From assembly GCA_003022505.1 (NCBI GenBank), contig PXTQ01000137.1:1-13045 (forward strand): a stretch of 13,045 nucleotides of DNA. Direction: 5' to 3'. The DNA is from Bacteroidetes bacterium QS_8_64_10 (GTDB lineage Bacteria; Bacteroidota; Rhodothermia; Rhodothermales; Salinibacteraceae). Under the pieces are notes generated by a model. That model did not search any database and was not told the origin of the DNA. It saw only the letters and a program-made list of their open reading frames with translations. Positions 1-6,111 of the stretch are shown piece by piece. Positions within the stretch are counted from its first letter, which is position 1. The number at the start of each line of letters is the position of its first letter. The translations under genes and the position numbers were made by a program.

Positions 1-443
1 CCCTCGACGGCAAGCACGTCGCCATGTGGGGCCTTTCCTTTAAGCCCGGCACCGACGACATCCGCGAGGCGCCCTCCCACGTCATGATCCGCCGCCTGCT
101 GGACGAAGGCGCCTCCGTCACGGGCTTCGACCCCGAGGCGATGGGTACCACGCGCAACGTCTTCGGCGACGAGATCGACTACGCGCCGTCGGAGTACGAG
201 GCGCTCGACGACGCCGACGCGCTCGTCATCTGCACCGAGTGGGGCGAGTTTCGGCGGCCTAACTTCGACGAAATGAAAGACCGCCTCAAGCAACCGCTCG
301 TCTTCGACGGGCGCAACGTCTACGAGCCGGAGCGCATGGCGGAGATGGGCTTCGAGTACCATTCCATCGGACGCCCGCATCATGCGGAAGAAACGGGTGA
401 ATCTGTGGCGACGAACGGTCAATTATTGATGAGCCGAACATAA
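1..443 (+). CDS. ugd: UDP-glucose 6-dehydrogenase, C-terminal part (5' end outside window)
   Basis: The frame is open from base 3 and runs off the left edge; the ATG at 24 is internal to the family fold, not the start. The visible 146 codons are the C-terminal NAD/UDP-binding domain of the UDP-glucose/GDP-mannose dehydrogenase family. They begin with the strand and loop GLSFKPGTDDIREAPS, whose Lys and Asp are family hallmarks, and end with the typical closing segment YHSIGRP plus about 20 extra residues. The family oxidises UDP-glucose twice with NAD+ to UDP-glucuronate in the cytoplasm. The next gene uses that product, so the two likely form one sugar-nucleotide pathway. GDP-mannose or UDP-ManNAc dehydrogenases share this fold, but the following decarboxylase favours UDP-glucose as substrate. 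Confidence 0.9.
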   Translation, partial: LDGKHVAMWGLSFKPGTDDIREAPSHVMIRRLLDEGASVTGFDPEAMGTTRNVFGDEIDYAPSEYEALDDADALVICTEWGEFRRPNFDEMKDRLKQPLVFDGRNVYEPERMAEMGFEYHSIGRPHHAEETGESVATNGQLLMSRT

Positions 444-490
444 ACTGCTAAACATTGGTGGAGGCAAGCATCCGGAAGCGATAGGAAAAT

Positions 491-547
491 AGGAGGAAAA
501 GAAGATAAGCCATGTTCGCATCAGTAAAAACGGTGGAAGCATCATGA
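491..547 (+). promoter_or_regulatory. Possible leader mini-ORF with AGGAGG upstream of the UXS gene
   Basis: AGGAGG at 491-496 is the best Shine-Dalgarno match near this junction, but it lies about 47 bases from the UXS start, too far to serve it. It does precede an ATG at 512, at a rather long spacing of 15 bases. That ATG opens an 11-codon frame ([11 protein letters not shown]) whose TGA (545-547) overlaps the UXS start as ATGA. Such an overlap could couple translation of the mini-ORF to UXS. An 11-codon frame can arise by chance, so this is a weak call. Confidence 0.22.
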
Positions 548-1512
548 GCGACGACGCACCACGAACACTCATCACGGGCGGGGCGGGCTTTCTGGGGTCG
601 CACCTGTGCGAGCGCTTCCTGGCCGAGGGCCACGAGGTGATCTGCATGGACAACTTCATCACCGGCACGCCCGACAACGTCGGCCACCTGATCGGGGACG
701 ACAACTTCGAGCTGGTCAAACACGACGTGACCACCTACGTGCACGTCAAAGGCGACCTGGACTACGTGCTGCACTTCGCCAGCCCCGCTTCCCCGAAAGA
801 CTACCTGGAATACCCGATCCAGACGATGAAAGTCGGCGCGCTCGGCACGCACAAGACGCTGGGCCTGGCGAAAGAAAAAGACGCGCGGTTTCTGCTGGCC
901 TCGACGAGCGAGGTCTACGGCGATCCGCTGGTGCACCCGCAGCCGGAAGATTACTGGGGCAATGTCAACCCGGTGGGCAAGCGCGGGGTCTACGATGAGG
1001 CCAAGCGCTTCGCAGAGGCGCTGGCGATGGCGTATCAGCGCTACCACGGCATCGAGACGCGCATCGTGCGCATCTTCAACACGTACGGCCCGCGCATGAG
1101 GCTCGACGACGGGCGCGCGCTGCCGACGTTCATGGGGCAGGCCCTGCGCGGCGAGCCGCTTACGGTCTACGGCGACGGCTCGCAGACGCGCTCGTTTTGC
1201 TACGTCGAGGACCTGGTGGAGGGCATCTGGCGGTTGCTTCGGAGCGAGGAGCGCGAGCCGGTCAATATTGGCAACACCGATGAGATCACGATTCTGGAAT
1301 TTGCGGAGGAAATCATCCGGCTGACGGGAACGGACAGCGAGATTACCCATGAAGAATTGCCTGCCGACGACCCAAAGGTGCGCAAGCCCTCGACGGCGAA
1401 GGCGCGCGAGAAGCTGGACTGGGAGGCCACGGTCTCGCGTGAGGACGGCCTCCAGCACACGCTCGATTACTTCGAGGAGCAGCTCCGCACCGCCGGCGAG
1501 CTTGCAGCCTGA
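544..1512 (+). CDS. uxs: UDP-glucuronate decarboxylase (UDP-xylose synthase), extended SDR family
   Basis: 322 residues, the usual length of bacterial UXS proteins. The N-terminal Rossmann motif [11 protein letters not shown] lies at residues 11-21. The FASPASP segment near 78-84, the catalytic region STSEVYGDP from 120, and the catalytic pair Y150-x3-K154 (YDEAK) follow the UXS pattern closely. NTYGPRM and [19 protein letters not shown] are also typical of this subgroup. The enzyme converts UDP-glucuronate to UDP-xylose with bound NAD+ in the cytoplasm. The gene follows the UDP-glucose dehydrogenase by 100 bases on the same strand, which fits a supply line for xylose-containing glycans. The ATG at 544 is chosen because the Rossmann strand begins within ten residues. 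Some family members are annotated as dTDP-glucose 4,6-dehydratases, but the motifs favour UXS. Confidence 0.9.
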   Translation: MSDDAPRTLITGGAGFLGSHLCERFLAEGHEVICMDNFITGTPDNVGHLIGDDNFELVKHDVTTYVHVKGDLDYVLHFASPASPKDYLEYPIQTMKVGALGTHKTLGLAKEKDARFLLASTSEVYGDPLVHPQPEDYWGNVNPVGKRGVYDEAKRFAEALAMAYQRYHGIETRIVRIFNTYGPRMRLDDGRALPTFMGQALRGEPLTVYGDGSQTRSFCYVEDLVEGIWRLLRSEEREPVNIGNTDEITILEFAEEIIRLTGTDSEITHEELPADDPKVRKPSTAKAREKLDWEATVSREDGLQHTLDYFEEQLRTAGELAA

Positions 1513-1562
1513 TCGATTTTAAGCGTCTGAGCAAAAATTATCCGGTATCTCGCTTGACAAAC

Positions 1563-1598
1563 GAGCCGCAGGCGACTCACGTAGCGTAGCGAAGTAAA
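1563..1598 (+). repeat. 36-nt dispersed repeat, copy 1
   Basis: It matches 5425-5460 in the same orientation at 32 of 36 positions by direct alignment. Both copies begin gagccg, contain ggcgact and agcgtagcg, and end agtaaa. Both lie in intergenic DNA, one downstream of UXS and one downstream of cysNC. Function is unknown. Confidence 0.75.
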
Positions 1599-1618
1599 CG
1601 ACGACCGACGGTGGACGA
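1598..1618 (+). repeat. 21-nt dispersed repeat, copy 1
   Basis: It differs at one position from 2820-2840 (core acgacgaccgac followed by tggacga). It sits directly after the 36-nt repeat. A shorter inverted form, tcgtccatcgt, occurs at 3323-3333. These are part of the degenerate word vocabulary of the spacers. Confidence 0.65.
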
Positions 1619-1635
1619 ATTCTGGGCATTTACGT

Positions 1636-1696
1636 GGTCGTCAGCCGTCTGTGGTCGGTCGTCCGAGGCCGCAGTCGTTTTGCGGACTCGCTTAGG
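1636..1696 (-). repeat. 61-nt dispersed repeat with conserved hairpin, copy 1 (reverse)
   Basis: The reverse complement aligns without gaps to 10354-10414 at 51 of 61 positions. Both copies contain a small stem CCGCA...TGCGG with a 7-base loop. The stem bases are identical in both copies while two of the seven loop bases differ. The element is intergenic in both places and in opposite orientations. It may be a REP-like or transcript-structure element; no protein is encoded. Confidence 0.7.
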
Positions 1697-1766
1697 TTGT
1701 AGGAATGAGTCGCTGACTCGCTCTTGCAGCAGGTTGCAGGTTCTTTATGCGTGAGTTCGTGTAGCC

Positions 1767-1820
1767 GTAGATCGTTCGTTTGTGAAGTACGGCTGTGCCT
1801 CACGACGAACAACGAGCTAC
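1767..1820. repeat. Imperfect inverted repeat (about 21-23 nt arms)
   Basis: The arm at 1767-1787 pairs with 1798-1820 if two short bulges or mismatches are allowed, leaving a loop of about 10 bases. The left arm is G/T-rich (tcgttcgtttgtga) and the right arm A/C-rich (cacgacgaacaacga). This is the clearest case in the window of a G/T word block followed by its approximate complement. Confidence 0.5.
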
Positions 1821-1892
1821 GAAATACGCAACACGCAACGCATCCATCAACGCAGTATCCTCTCATTCACGAGAACAACGCGCAAACCGAGC

Positions 1893-2819
1893 ATGAGCAC
1901 ATCCACGAAAACCAAAGCCCGGCGCGTCAGCACGCACCTGAAGCACCTGGAGGCTGAAGCTATATATTTGATGCGCGAGGTGATGGCGCAGTTCGAGAAC
2001 CCCGTGCTTATGTTTTCGGGCGGGAAGGACTCAATCACGATGGTGCGCCTGGCGCAGAAAGCATTCTGGCCCGGCCCCATCCCGTTTCCGCTCCTGCACG
2101 TAGACACCGGCCACAACTTCCCGGAGGTCCTGGAGCGCCGCGACGAACTCATGGAAGAAGTGGGCGCGGACCTCATCGTGCGCACCGTGCAAGAGTCCAT
2201 CGACAAGGGGCGCGTCAAGGAGGAAGAGGGACCGAACGCCAGCCGCAACAAGCTGCAGACGGTGACGCTTTTAGACGCGATCAACGAGTTTCAGTTTGAC
2301 GCGGCCATCGGCGGGGCGCGCCGCGACGAGGAAAAGGCCCGCGCCAAAGAGCGCTTCTTCTCGCACCGCGACCGCTTCGGGCAGTGGGATCCGAAGAACC
2401 AGCGCCCGGAGCTGTGGCATCTGTACAACGGCCGCAAGCGCAAGGGCGAGCACTTCCGCGCCTTCCCGATCTCGAATTGGACGGAGCTGGACGTGTGGCA
2501 GTACATCGAGCAGGAAGACATTAAGCTGCCGAGCGTGTACTACGCCCACGAGCGCGAGGTCGTCAACCGCGACGGCGCGCTCCTGCCGAAGTCGCCCTAC
2601 ATCACGCTCATCGGCGACGAGGAGTACGAGACGAAGACCGTGCGTTTTCGCACCGTTGGCGACATGACGTGCACCGGCGCGGTGGAGTCGCCGGCCTCCG
2701 GCGTCCAGGAGGTAATCGAGGAGGTCGCCACCGCCAAAGTCACCGAGCGCGGCGGGCGCGCCGACGACAAGCGCTCGGAGGCCGCGATGGAGGAGCGCAA
2801 GCGGAAAGGGTACTTTTAG
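1893..2819 (+). CDS. cysD: Sulfate adenylyltransferase subunit 2 (ATP sulfurylase small subunit)
   Basis: 308 residues, close to the usual length of about 300. The PP-loop ATP-binding motif SGGKDS is at residues 42-47. It is followed by the family segments LLHVDTGHNFPE, GGARRDEEKARAKERFFS, ISNWTELDVWQYIE and the conserved C-terminal end RGGRADDKRSEAAMEERK. With CysN it forms adenosine 5'-phosphosulfate (APS) from ATP and sulfate. The ATG at 1893 is chosen because upstream in-frame codons back to a GTG at 1782 only translate spacer repeat words. There is no clear Shine-Dalgarno, as elsewhere in the window. In most genomes cysN follows at once; here 541 bases containing a broken four-helix-bundle gene separate it from cysNC. 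Confidence 0.96.
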   Translation: MSTSTKTKARRVSTHLKHLEAEAIYLMREVMAQFENPVLMFSGGKDSITMVRLAQKAFWPGPIPFPLLHVDTGHNFPEVLERRDELMEEVGADLIVRTVQESIDKGRVKEEEGPNASRNKLQTVTLLDAINEFQFDAAIGGARRDEEKARAKERFFSHRDRFGQWDPKNQRPELWHLYNGRKRKGEHFRAFPISNWTELDVWQYIEQEDIKLPSVYYAHEREVVNRDGALLPKSPYITLIGDEEYETKTVRFRTVGDMTCTGAVESPASGVQEVIEEVATAKVTERGGRADDKRSEAAMEERKRKGYF

Positions 2820-2840
2820 ACGACGACCGACGATGGACGA
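2820..2840 (+). repeat. 21-nt dispersed repeat, copy 2, at the left edge of the four-helix-bundle insert
   Basis: It matches 1598-1618 with one difference. Its 11-base core acgatggacga (2830-2840) recurs in inverted form at 3323-3333, so the four-helix-bundle gene is bracketed by inverted copies. It begins at the first base after the cysD stop codon. Confidence 0.6.
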
Positions 2841-2858
2841 CGGACGACCGCCCGGGCT

Positions 2859-3278
2859 ATGCCCTCCAAGTTCGAACGTCTTGAGATCGGGACGCTGGCG
2901 CTGGAGTGCGCGGATCGCGTCTACGACTTGGCTGAACGGCTTCCCAAAAGCCGAGCGATACAATCTGGCTTCGCAGATTAAACGAGCGTCTACGTCGGTT
3001 TCTCTGAATATCGCCGAAGGCTCGACCGGGCGGGGCAAACCGATGCCGAACAAGCACGCTTTCTCGGCATGGCGCTTCGCTCGCTTATGGAAACCGTGGC
3101 CTGCCTTCATCTCATCCGGCGGCGCAGTTATGCCGAGAAAGACCTAACGAAGCCCATCTACGAACAAGCCGAGGAATTGTCGGCAAAGATCCAGGCGATG
3201 CGAAATGCCATTCAGCCCGATAAGAAGTGGGTTCGCGAGAAGCAAGAAGGTTATTCTATCGAGAATCGTAAATTATAG
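2859..3278 (+). pseudogene. Four-helix bundle protein (23S rRNA IVP-like), two compensating frameshifts
   Basis: Read in pieces, the region encodes a typical 4HB protein of about 139 residues. Frame 1 (ATG 2859) gives MPSKFERLEIGTLALECADR and then LAERLPK. Frame 2 gives KAERYNLASQIKRASTSVSL and NIAEGSTGRG, the family's most conserved stretch. Frame 1 returns with DAEQARFLGMALRSLMETVA through to the TAG at 3276-3278. The first shift is explained by one extra A in AAAA at 2946-2949 and the second by one missing A in AAA at 3037-3039. Without repair, frame 1 stops at a TAA shortly after the first shift. Either the gene is decayed or the assembly has two homopolymer errors. The family's role is unclear; relatives occur as intervening sequences in 23S rRNA genes and as accessory proteins near diversity-generating retroelements. 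It sits between cysD and cysNC, flanked by inverted repeat words. Confidence 0.8.
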
Positions 3279-3320
3279 ACGGACGATAACGGCCAAGCGA
3301 TAACACGAAATTGCGAGACC

Positions 3321-3350
3321 GTTCGTCCATCGTCATTCGTCAATCGTCAT
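3321..3350 (-). repeat. Inverted repeat words at the right edge of the four-helix-bundle insert
   Basis: The stretch contains tcgtccatcgt (3323-3333), the exact reverse complement of 2830-2840, followed by two further degenerate copies (cattcgtcaatcgtcat). It ends ten bases before the cysNC start codon. With 2820-2840 it brackets the four-helix-bundle gene as short inverted ends. The same words occur elsewhere in spacers, so they need not be transposon ends. Confidence 0.5.
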
Positions 3351-3360
3351 TATAAAACCT

Positions 3361-5322
3361 ATGAGCAACGTGCAGACACAAACGCAAAGTACCAACGGCG
3401 CCGCCGACGACACCGGCGCGACCTACGAAGATATGGACCTGCTCCGCTTCTCGACGGCGGGCAGCGTCGACGACGGCAAGTCGACCCTCATCGGGCGGCT
3501 CCTCTACGACACGAAGGCCATCTTTAAGGACCGCTACGAGCAGATCAAGCAGGCCAGCGACCGGCGCGGCCTGAGCGAGGTGGACCTGGCGCTTCTCACC
3601 GACGGCCTGAGCGCCGAGCGTGAGCAGGGCATCACCATCGACGTGGCCTACCGCTACTTCGCCACGCCGAAGCGCAAGTTCATCATCGCGGACACGCCCG
3701 GCCACGAGCAGTATACGCGCAACACCGTTACCGGCTCCTCGACCGTCGAGATGATCGTAGTGCTCGTGGACGCGCGCAACGGCGTCCTGACGCAAACGCG
3801 CCGCCACGGTTTTATTGCCTCGCTCCTGCAGATCCCGCACATCGTCCTCGCGGTCAACAAGATGGACCTCGTGGATTACAGCGAAGAGGTTTTTTCGGAG
3901 ATCCAGAACGAGTTTCGCACCTTCTCCGAAAAGCTCGACATCGACGACGTGAGCGTCGTGCCGATCTCGGCGCTCAAGGGTGACAACGTGGTCGAAAAGG
4001 GCGACAACATGCCGTGGTACGACGGCTCCACGCTGCTGCATCACCTGGAGAACGTAAAGGTGGACGCCACGCGCAACACCGTCGATTTTCGCTTCCCGGT
4101 GCAGCACGTCATCCGCCCGGATCAGAACTTTCGCGGCTACGCCGGCGAGGTGGCTTCCGGCTCCGTGGCCGTGGGCGAGCCGATCACGGTGCTGCCCTCC
4201 GGCAAGCAGGCGCACGTCGAAAAGCTCCAGTCCTTCGAGGAGGAGCACGAGCGCGCCGAGGTGGGCGACGCCGTGGTGCTCTCGATTGACGACGAGATCG
4301 ACATCAGCCGCGGCGACATGATCGTGCGCAGCCGCAACGTGCCGCAGACCGAGAGCCAGCTCGACGCCGACCTGTGCTGGATGAGCGAGGACGCCATGCA
4401 GACGAACAAGCGCTACCTGATCCAGCACACTACGCGCACCGTGCAGGCCTTCGTCACCAACGTCGTCTATCGCACCAACGTGGAGACGATGCACCGCGAG
4501 GCAGCCGATACGTTCACGCTGAACGACGTGGGGCGCGTCGAGAGCGAGACCGCCGAGCCGCTCTTCTTCGATCCGTACAAGATCAACCGGAAGACGGGCA
4601 GCTTCATCGTCATCGACCCGGATACCAATAATACGGTCGGGGCGGGCATGATTCGCGGTAAGGCGCAGGGCGTGACGCCTGTGGGTGAGGAGCCGACGGA
4701 GGAGGAAGAAAAAACCGCTATCCAGACCAAGTCGCCGAACGTCGTCTGGGAGGGCCTGAACATCGAGCGCGAGGAGCGTGAGGCCCGAAACGGGCACGAG
4801 GCCACCGTCGTGTGGCTTACGGGCCTGTCGGGCGCGGGCAAGTCCTCTATCGGGCGCAAGCTGGAGCGCAAGCTCTTCGACGAGGGGTGCCAGACGATGC
4901 TTCTGGACGGCGACAATGTGCGGCACGGCCTGTCGAGCGACCTCGGCTTTTCGCCGGACGACCGCGCCGAGAATAACCGCCGCGTGGGCGAAATGGCGCG
5001 ACTGTTCTTCGAGCAAGGCAGCATCGTCATCTGCACGTTCGTTTCGCCCTACCGCAAGGACCGCGACTTCGTGCGCTCGCTCCTGCCGGAGGATCGCTTC
5101 CTGGAGGTGCACGTAGACGCCGACGTGGAGACGTGCAAGGAGCGCGACCCAAAAGGTCTCTACGAGAAAGCCGAGCGTGGCGAGATCACCAACTTCACGG
5201 GCGTGTCCGCGCCCTACGAGCCGCCCTCCGAGCCAGAGCTGGTGCTCCGCACCGACGACGAAGACGTGGAGGCGAGCGTGGATCGGCTTGCGGCGCTGCT
5301 TGAGGAGCGCGGCGTCGTTTAG
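3361..5322 (+). CDS. cysNC: Bifunctional sulfate adenylyltransferase subunit 1 / adenylylsulfate kinase
   Basis: 653 residues with two fused enzymes. The N-terminal CysN part is an EF-Tu-like GTPase with P-loop GSVDDGKS at 34-41, switch II DTPGHEQYTRN from D111 and base-recognition motif NKMD at 166-169. Beta-barrel domains extend to about residue 450. It drives APS synthesis by CysD with GTP hydrolysis. The C-terminal CysC part starts near 480, with WLTGLSGAGKSS (P-loop 488-495), LDGDNVRHGLSSDLGF and FVSPYRKDR, whose S562 is the position phosphorylated in some family members. It phosphorylates APS to PAPS. An acidic linker (EEPTEEEEK) joins the two. The ATG at 3361 follows a TATAAA stretch but no Shine-Dalgarno. 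The fused NC order is common in this family. Confidence 0.97.
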   Translation: MSNVQTQTQSTNGAADDTGATYEDMDLLRFSTAGSVDDGKSTLIGRLLYDTKAIFKDRYEQIKQASDRRGLSEVDLALLTDGLSAEREQGITIDVAYRYFATPKRKFIIADTPGHEQYTRNTVTGSSTVEMIVVLVDARNGVLTQTRRHGFIASLLQIPHIVLAVNKMDLVDYSEEVFSEIQNEFRTFSEKLDIDDVSVVPISALKGDNVVEKGDNMPWYDGSTLLHHLENVKVDATRNTVDFRFPVQHVIRPDQNFRGYAGEVASGSVAVGEPITVLPSGKQAHVEKLQSFEEEHERAEVGDAVVLSIDDEIDISRGDMIVRSRNVPQTESQLDADLCWMSEDAMQTNKRYLIQHTTRTVQAFVTNVVYRTNVETMHREAADTFTLNDVGRVESETAEPLFFDPYKINRKTGSFIVIDPDTNNTVGAGMIRGKAQGVTPVGEEPTEEEEKTAIQTKSPNVVWEGLNIEREEREARNGHEATVVWLTGLSGAGKSSIGRKLERKLFDEGCQTMLLDGDNVRHGLSSDLGFSPDDRAENNRRVGEMARLFFEQGSIVICTFVSPYRKDRDFVRSLLPEDRFLEVHVDADVETCKERDPKGLYEKAERGEITNFTGVSAPYEPPSEPELVLRTDDEDVEASVDRLAALLEERGVV

Positions 5323-5560
5323 ATTTGTAGGTGTGAGGGCGGGTAGTGCGGTGTCAACCGTGCGTATTGGTATTCGGCGATGTCGCTTTCAGTCTGCCGT
5401 GTCGTAAAACGTGATGCGAATCAAGAGCCGGAGGCGACTGACGGAGCGTAGCGGAGTAAAGAGAGCACCTTTGCGTTTTACATTTTACGTTTTATGCGTC
5501 CATGCTGGCAGACTGATAGATAGAAACGTCTGACCGCTCGGTACAAAGGATCAGGACTGA
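5323..5560 (+). other. Spacer after cysNC with dispersed repeat, no gene seen
   Basis: No protein-like frame is seen. The 36-nt repeat copy 2 (5425-5460) is bracketed by a perfect 8-bp inverted pair, gtaaaacg (5404-5411) and cgttttac (5474-5481). A/T-rich words repeat in tandem at about 5474-5496. A weak 5-bp hairpin (5509-5532) is not convincing as a terminator. Confidence 0.5.
5425..5460 (+). repeat. 36-nt dispersed repeat, copy 2
   Basis: 32 of 36 bases match 1563-1598 in the same orientation. It lies about 100 bases downstream of the cysNC stop codon. This copy is flanked by inverted 8-mers (5404-5411 and 5474-5481) that copy 1 lacks. Confidence 0.75.
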
Positions 5561-5926
5561 CGAAGAAGCAAGTATGGATCTGAGCGGTATCGCAACACAG
5601 CAGTCCGGCGGAGCATAGAGAAGATCGAGCAGCGAAAACGGCGCGGCGAACAGACGCGCGAAGTCGCCGAACGCATGGCGACGATGCTCCGCGAGCAGTT
5701 CGGCGCGTCCCGGGTCGTGCTGTTCGGATCCGTCGCGCGGGAGGAGGGTCTGGGGGCTTACTCCGACGTAGACCTCGCCGTGCAAGGCCTTTCACCGATG
5801 GCGCACCTGGAGGCTGTCGCCTGATTGCTGGACGTTTCGCCGAAGTTCGACGTCGATCCCGTTAGAATAGAACGGTATTCGCCTTCCTTGCGAGAGGTCA
5901 TTCAGCGGGAGGGTGTGGAGCTGTGA
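5561..5926 (+). pseudogene. MNT-type nucleotidyltransferase (MntA-like antitoxin) with in-frame TGA
   Basis: One frame stays aligned to the minimal nucleotidyltransferase fold throughout. A basic helix (KIEQRKRRGEQTREVAERM) is followed by FGASRVVLFGSVAREEG (the GS motif) and YSDVDLAV (the paired Asp motif). A TGA at 5822-5824 then interrupts, and the same frame continues with LLDVSPKFDVDPVRIE and SLREVIQREGVEL, the normal C-terminus of such proteins. The likely ancestral codon is CGA or GGA. The frame is open from 5561, but the only ATG before the core is at 5675, inside the first helix, so the original start is lost or unrecognised. Family members act as antitoxins that adenylylate a HEPN RNase partner, and the next short frame looks like that partner. 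The core catalytic residues are upstream of the stop, so a shortened protein is conceivable. Confidence 0.75.
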
Positions 5927-6054
5927 AGGGAACCTACCTGGCCGTGGCCGGGCGCATCCGGCGCGAACGGGATGAACTGCCGCCGACGCTGGAAGCGGTG
6001 AGTCATGAGCTTCACGCGTTCGCCGACACGCTGGAGCAAATCGCCGAAGAATAA
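5923..6054 (+). pseudogene. Truncated HEPN (HepT-like) toxin partner, 43 codons
   Basis: A GTG at 5923 overlaps the stop of the nucleotidyltransferase frame, the usual tight coupling of MNT/HEPN pairs. The short product starts MKGTYLAVAGRIRRERDEL and ends with a helix containing SHELHAFADTLEQIAEE. These resemble the first helix and the second helix (usually like ALNLHAFYxGLERIFE) of HepT-like proteins. The 25-30 residues that normally separate them and the whole C-terminal half, with the RNase Arg-x4-6-His motif, appear missing. It is probably a deletion remnant with no toxicity. Recognition is from memory of family patterns, so confidence is moderate. Confidence 0.5.
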
Positions 6055-6111
6055 ACGTCTCGGACTGATTACGAATGATGATTCATGCCGCTATCAGATG
6101 GAGCAACAGTA

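Larger units (their letters stand above)
1513..1892 (+). other. Repeat-filled spacer between UXS and cysD, no gene seen
   Basis: No coding frame here resembles a protein; short frames on both strands translate the repeat words. The spacer holds a 36-nt dispersed repeat (1563-1598), a 21-nt repeat (1598-1618), a 61-nt inverted dispersed repeat (1636-1696) and an imperfect inverted repeat (1767-1820), listed separately. The first part is G/T-rich on this strand and the last 90 bases are A/C-rich (words such as acgaac, acgcaac). No confident promoter or riboswitch was found, although the cysD promoter must lie here unless transcription reads through from UXS. Confidence 0.6.

Noticed and set aside
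448..1458. 336-codon minus-strand open frame opposite UXS
   Set aside because: It is antisense to a clear enzyme, rich in Arg/Ala/Val/His with no recognisable domain. Such frames arise from high third-position GC.
1554..1559. TTGACA as a -35 box for cysD
   Set aside because: No -10-like hexamer lies at 16-18 bases, the site is over 330 bases from the gene, and this lineage probably uses a different promoter consensus.
1782..1892. Upstream GTG start extending cysD by 37 codons
   Set aside because: The extension translates spacer repeat words and gives a protein longer than the family; the ATG at 1893 fits.
3340..5112. 590-codon minus-strand open frame opposite cysNC
   Set aside because: It is a GC-driven shadow of a well-conserved gene; its translation is a His/Arg/Val/Leu-rich string without motifs.
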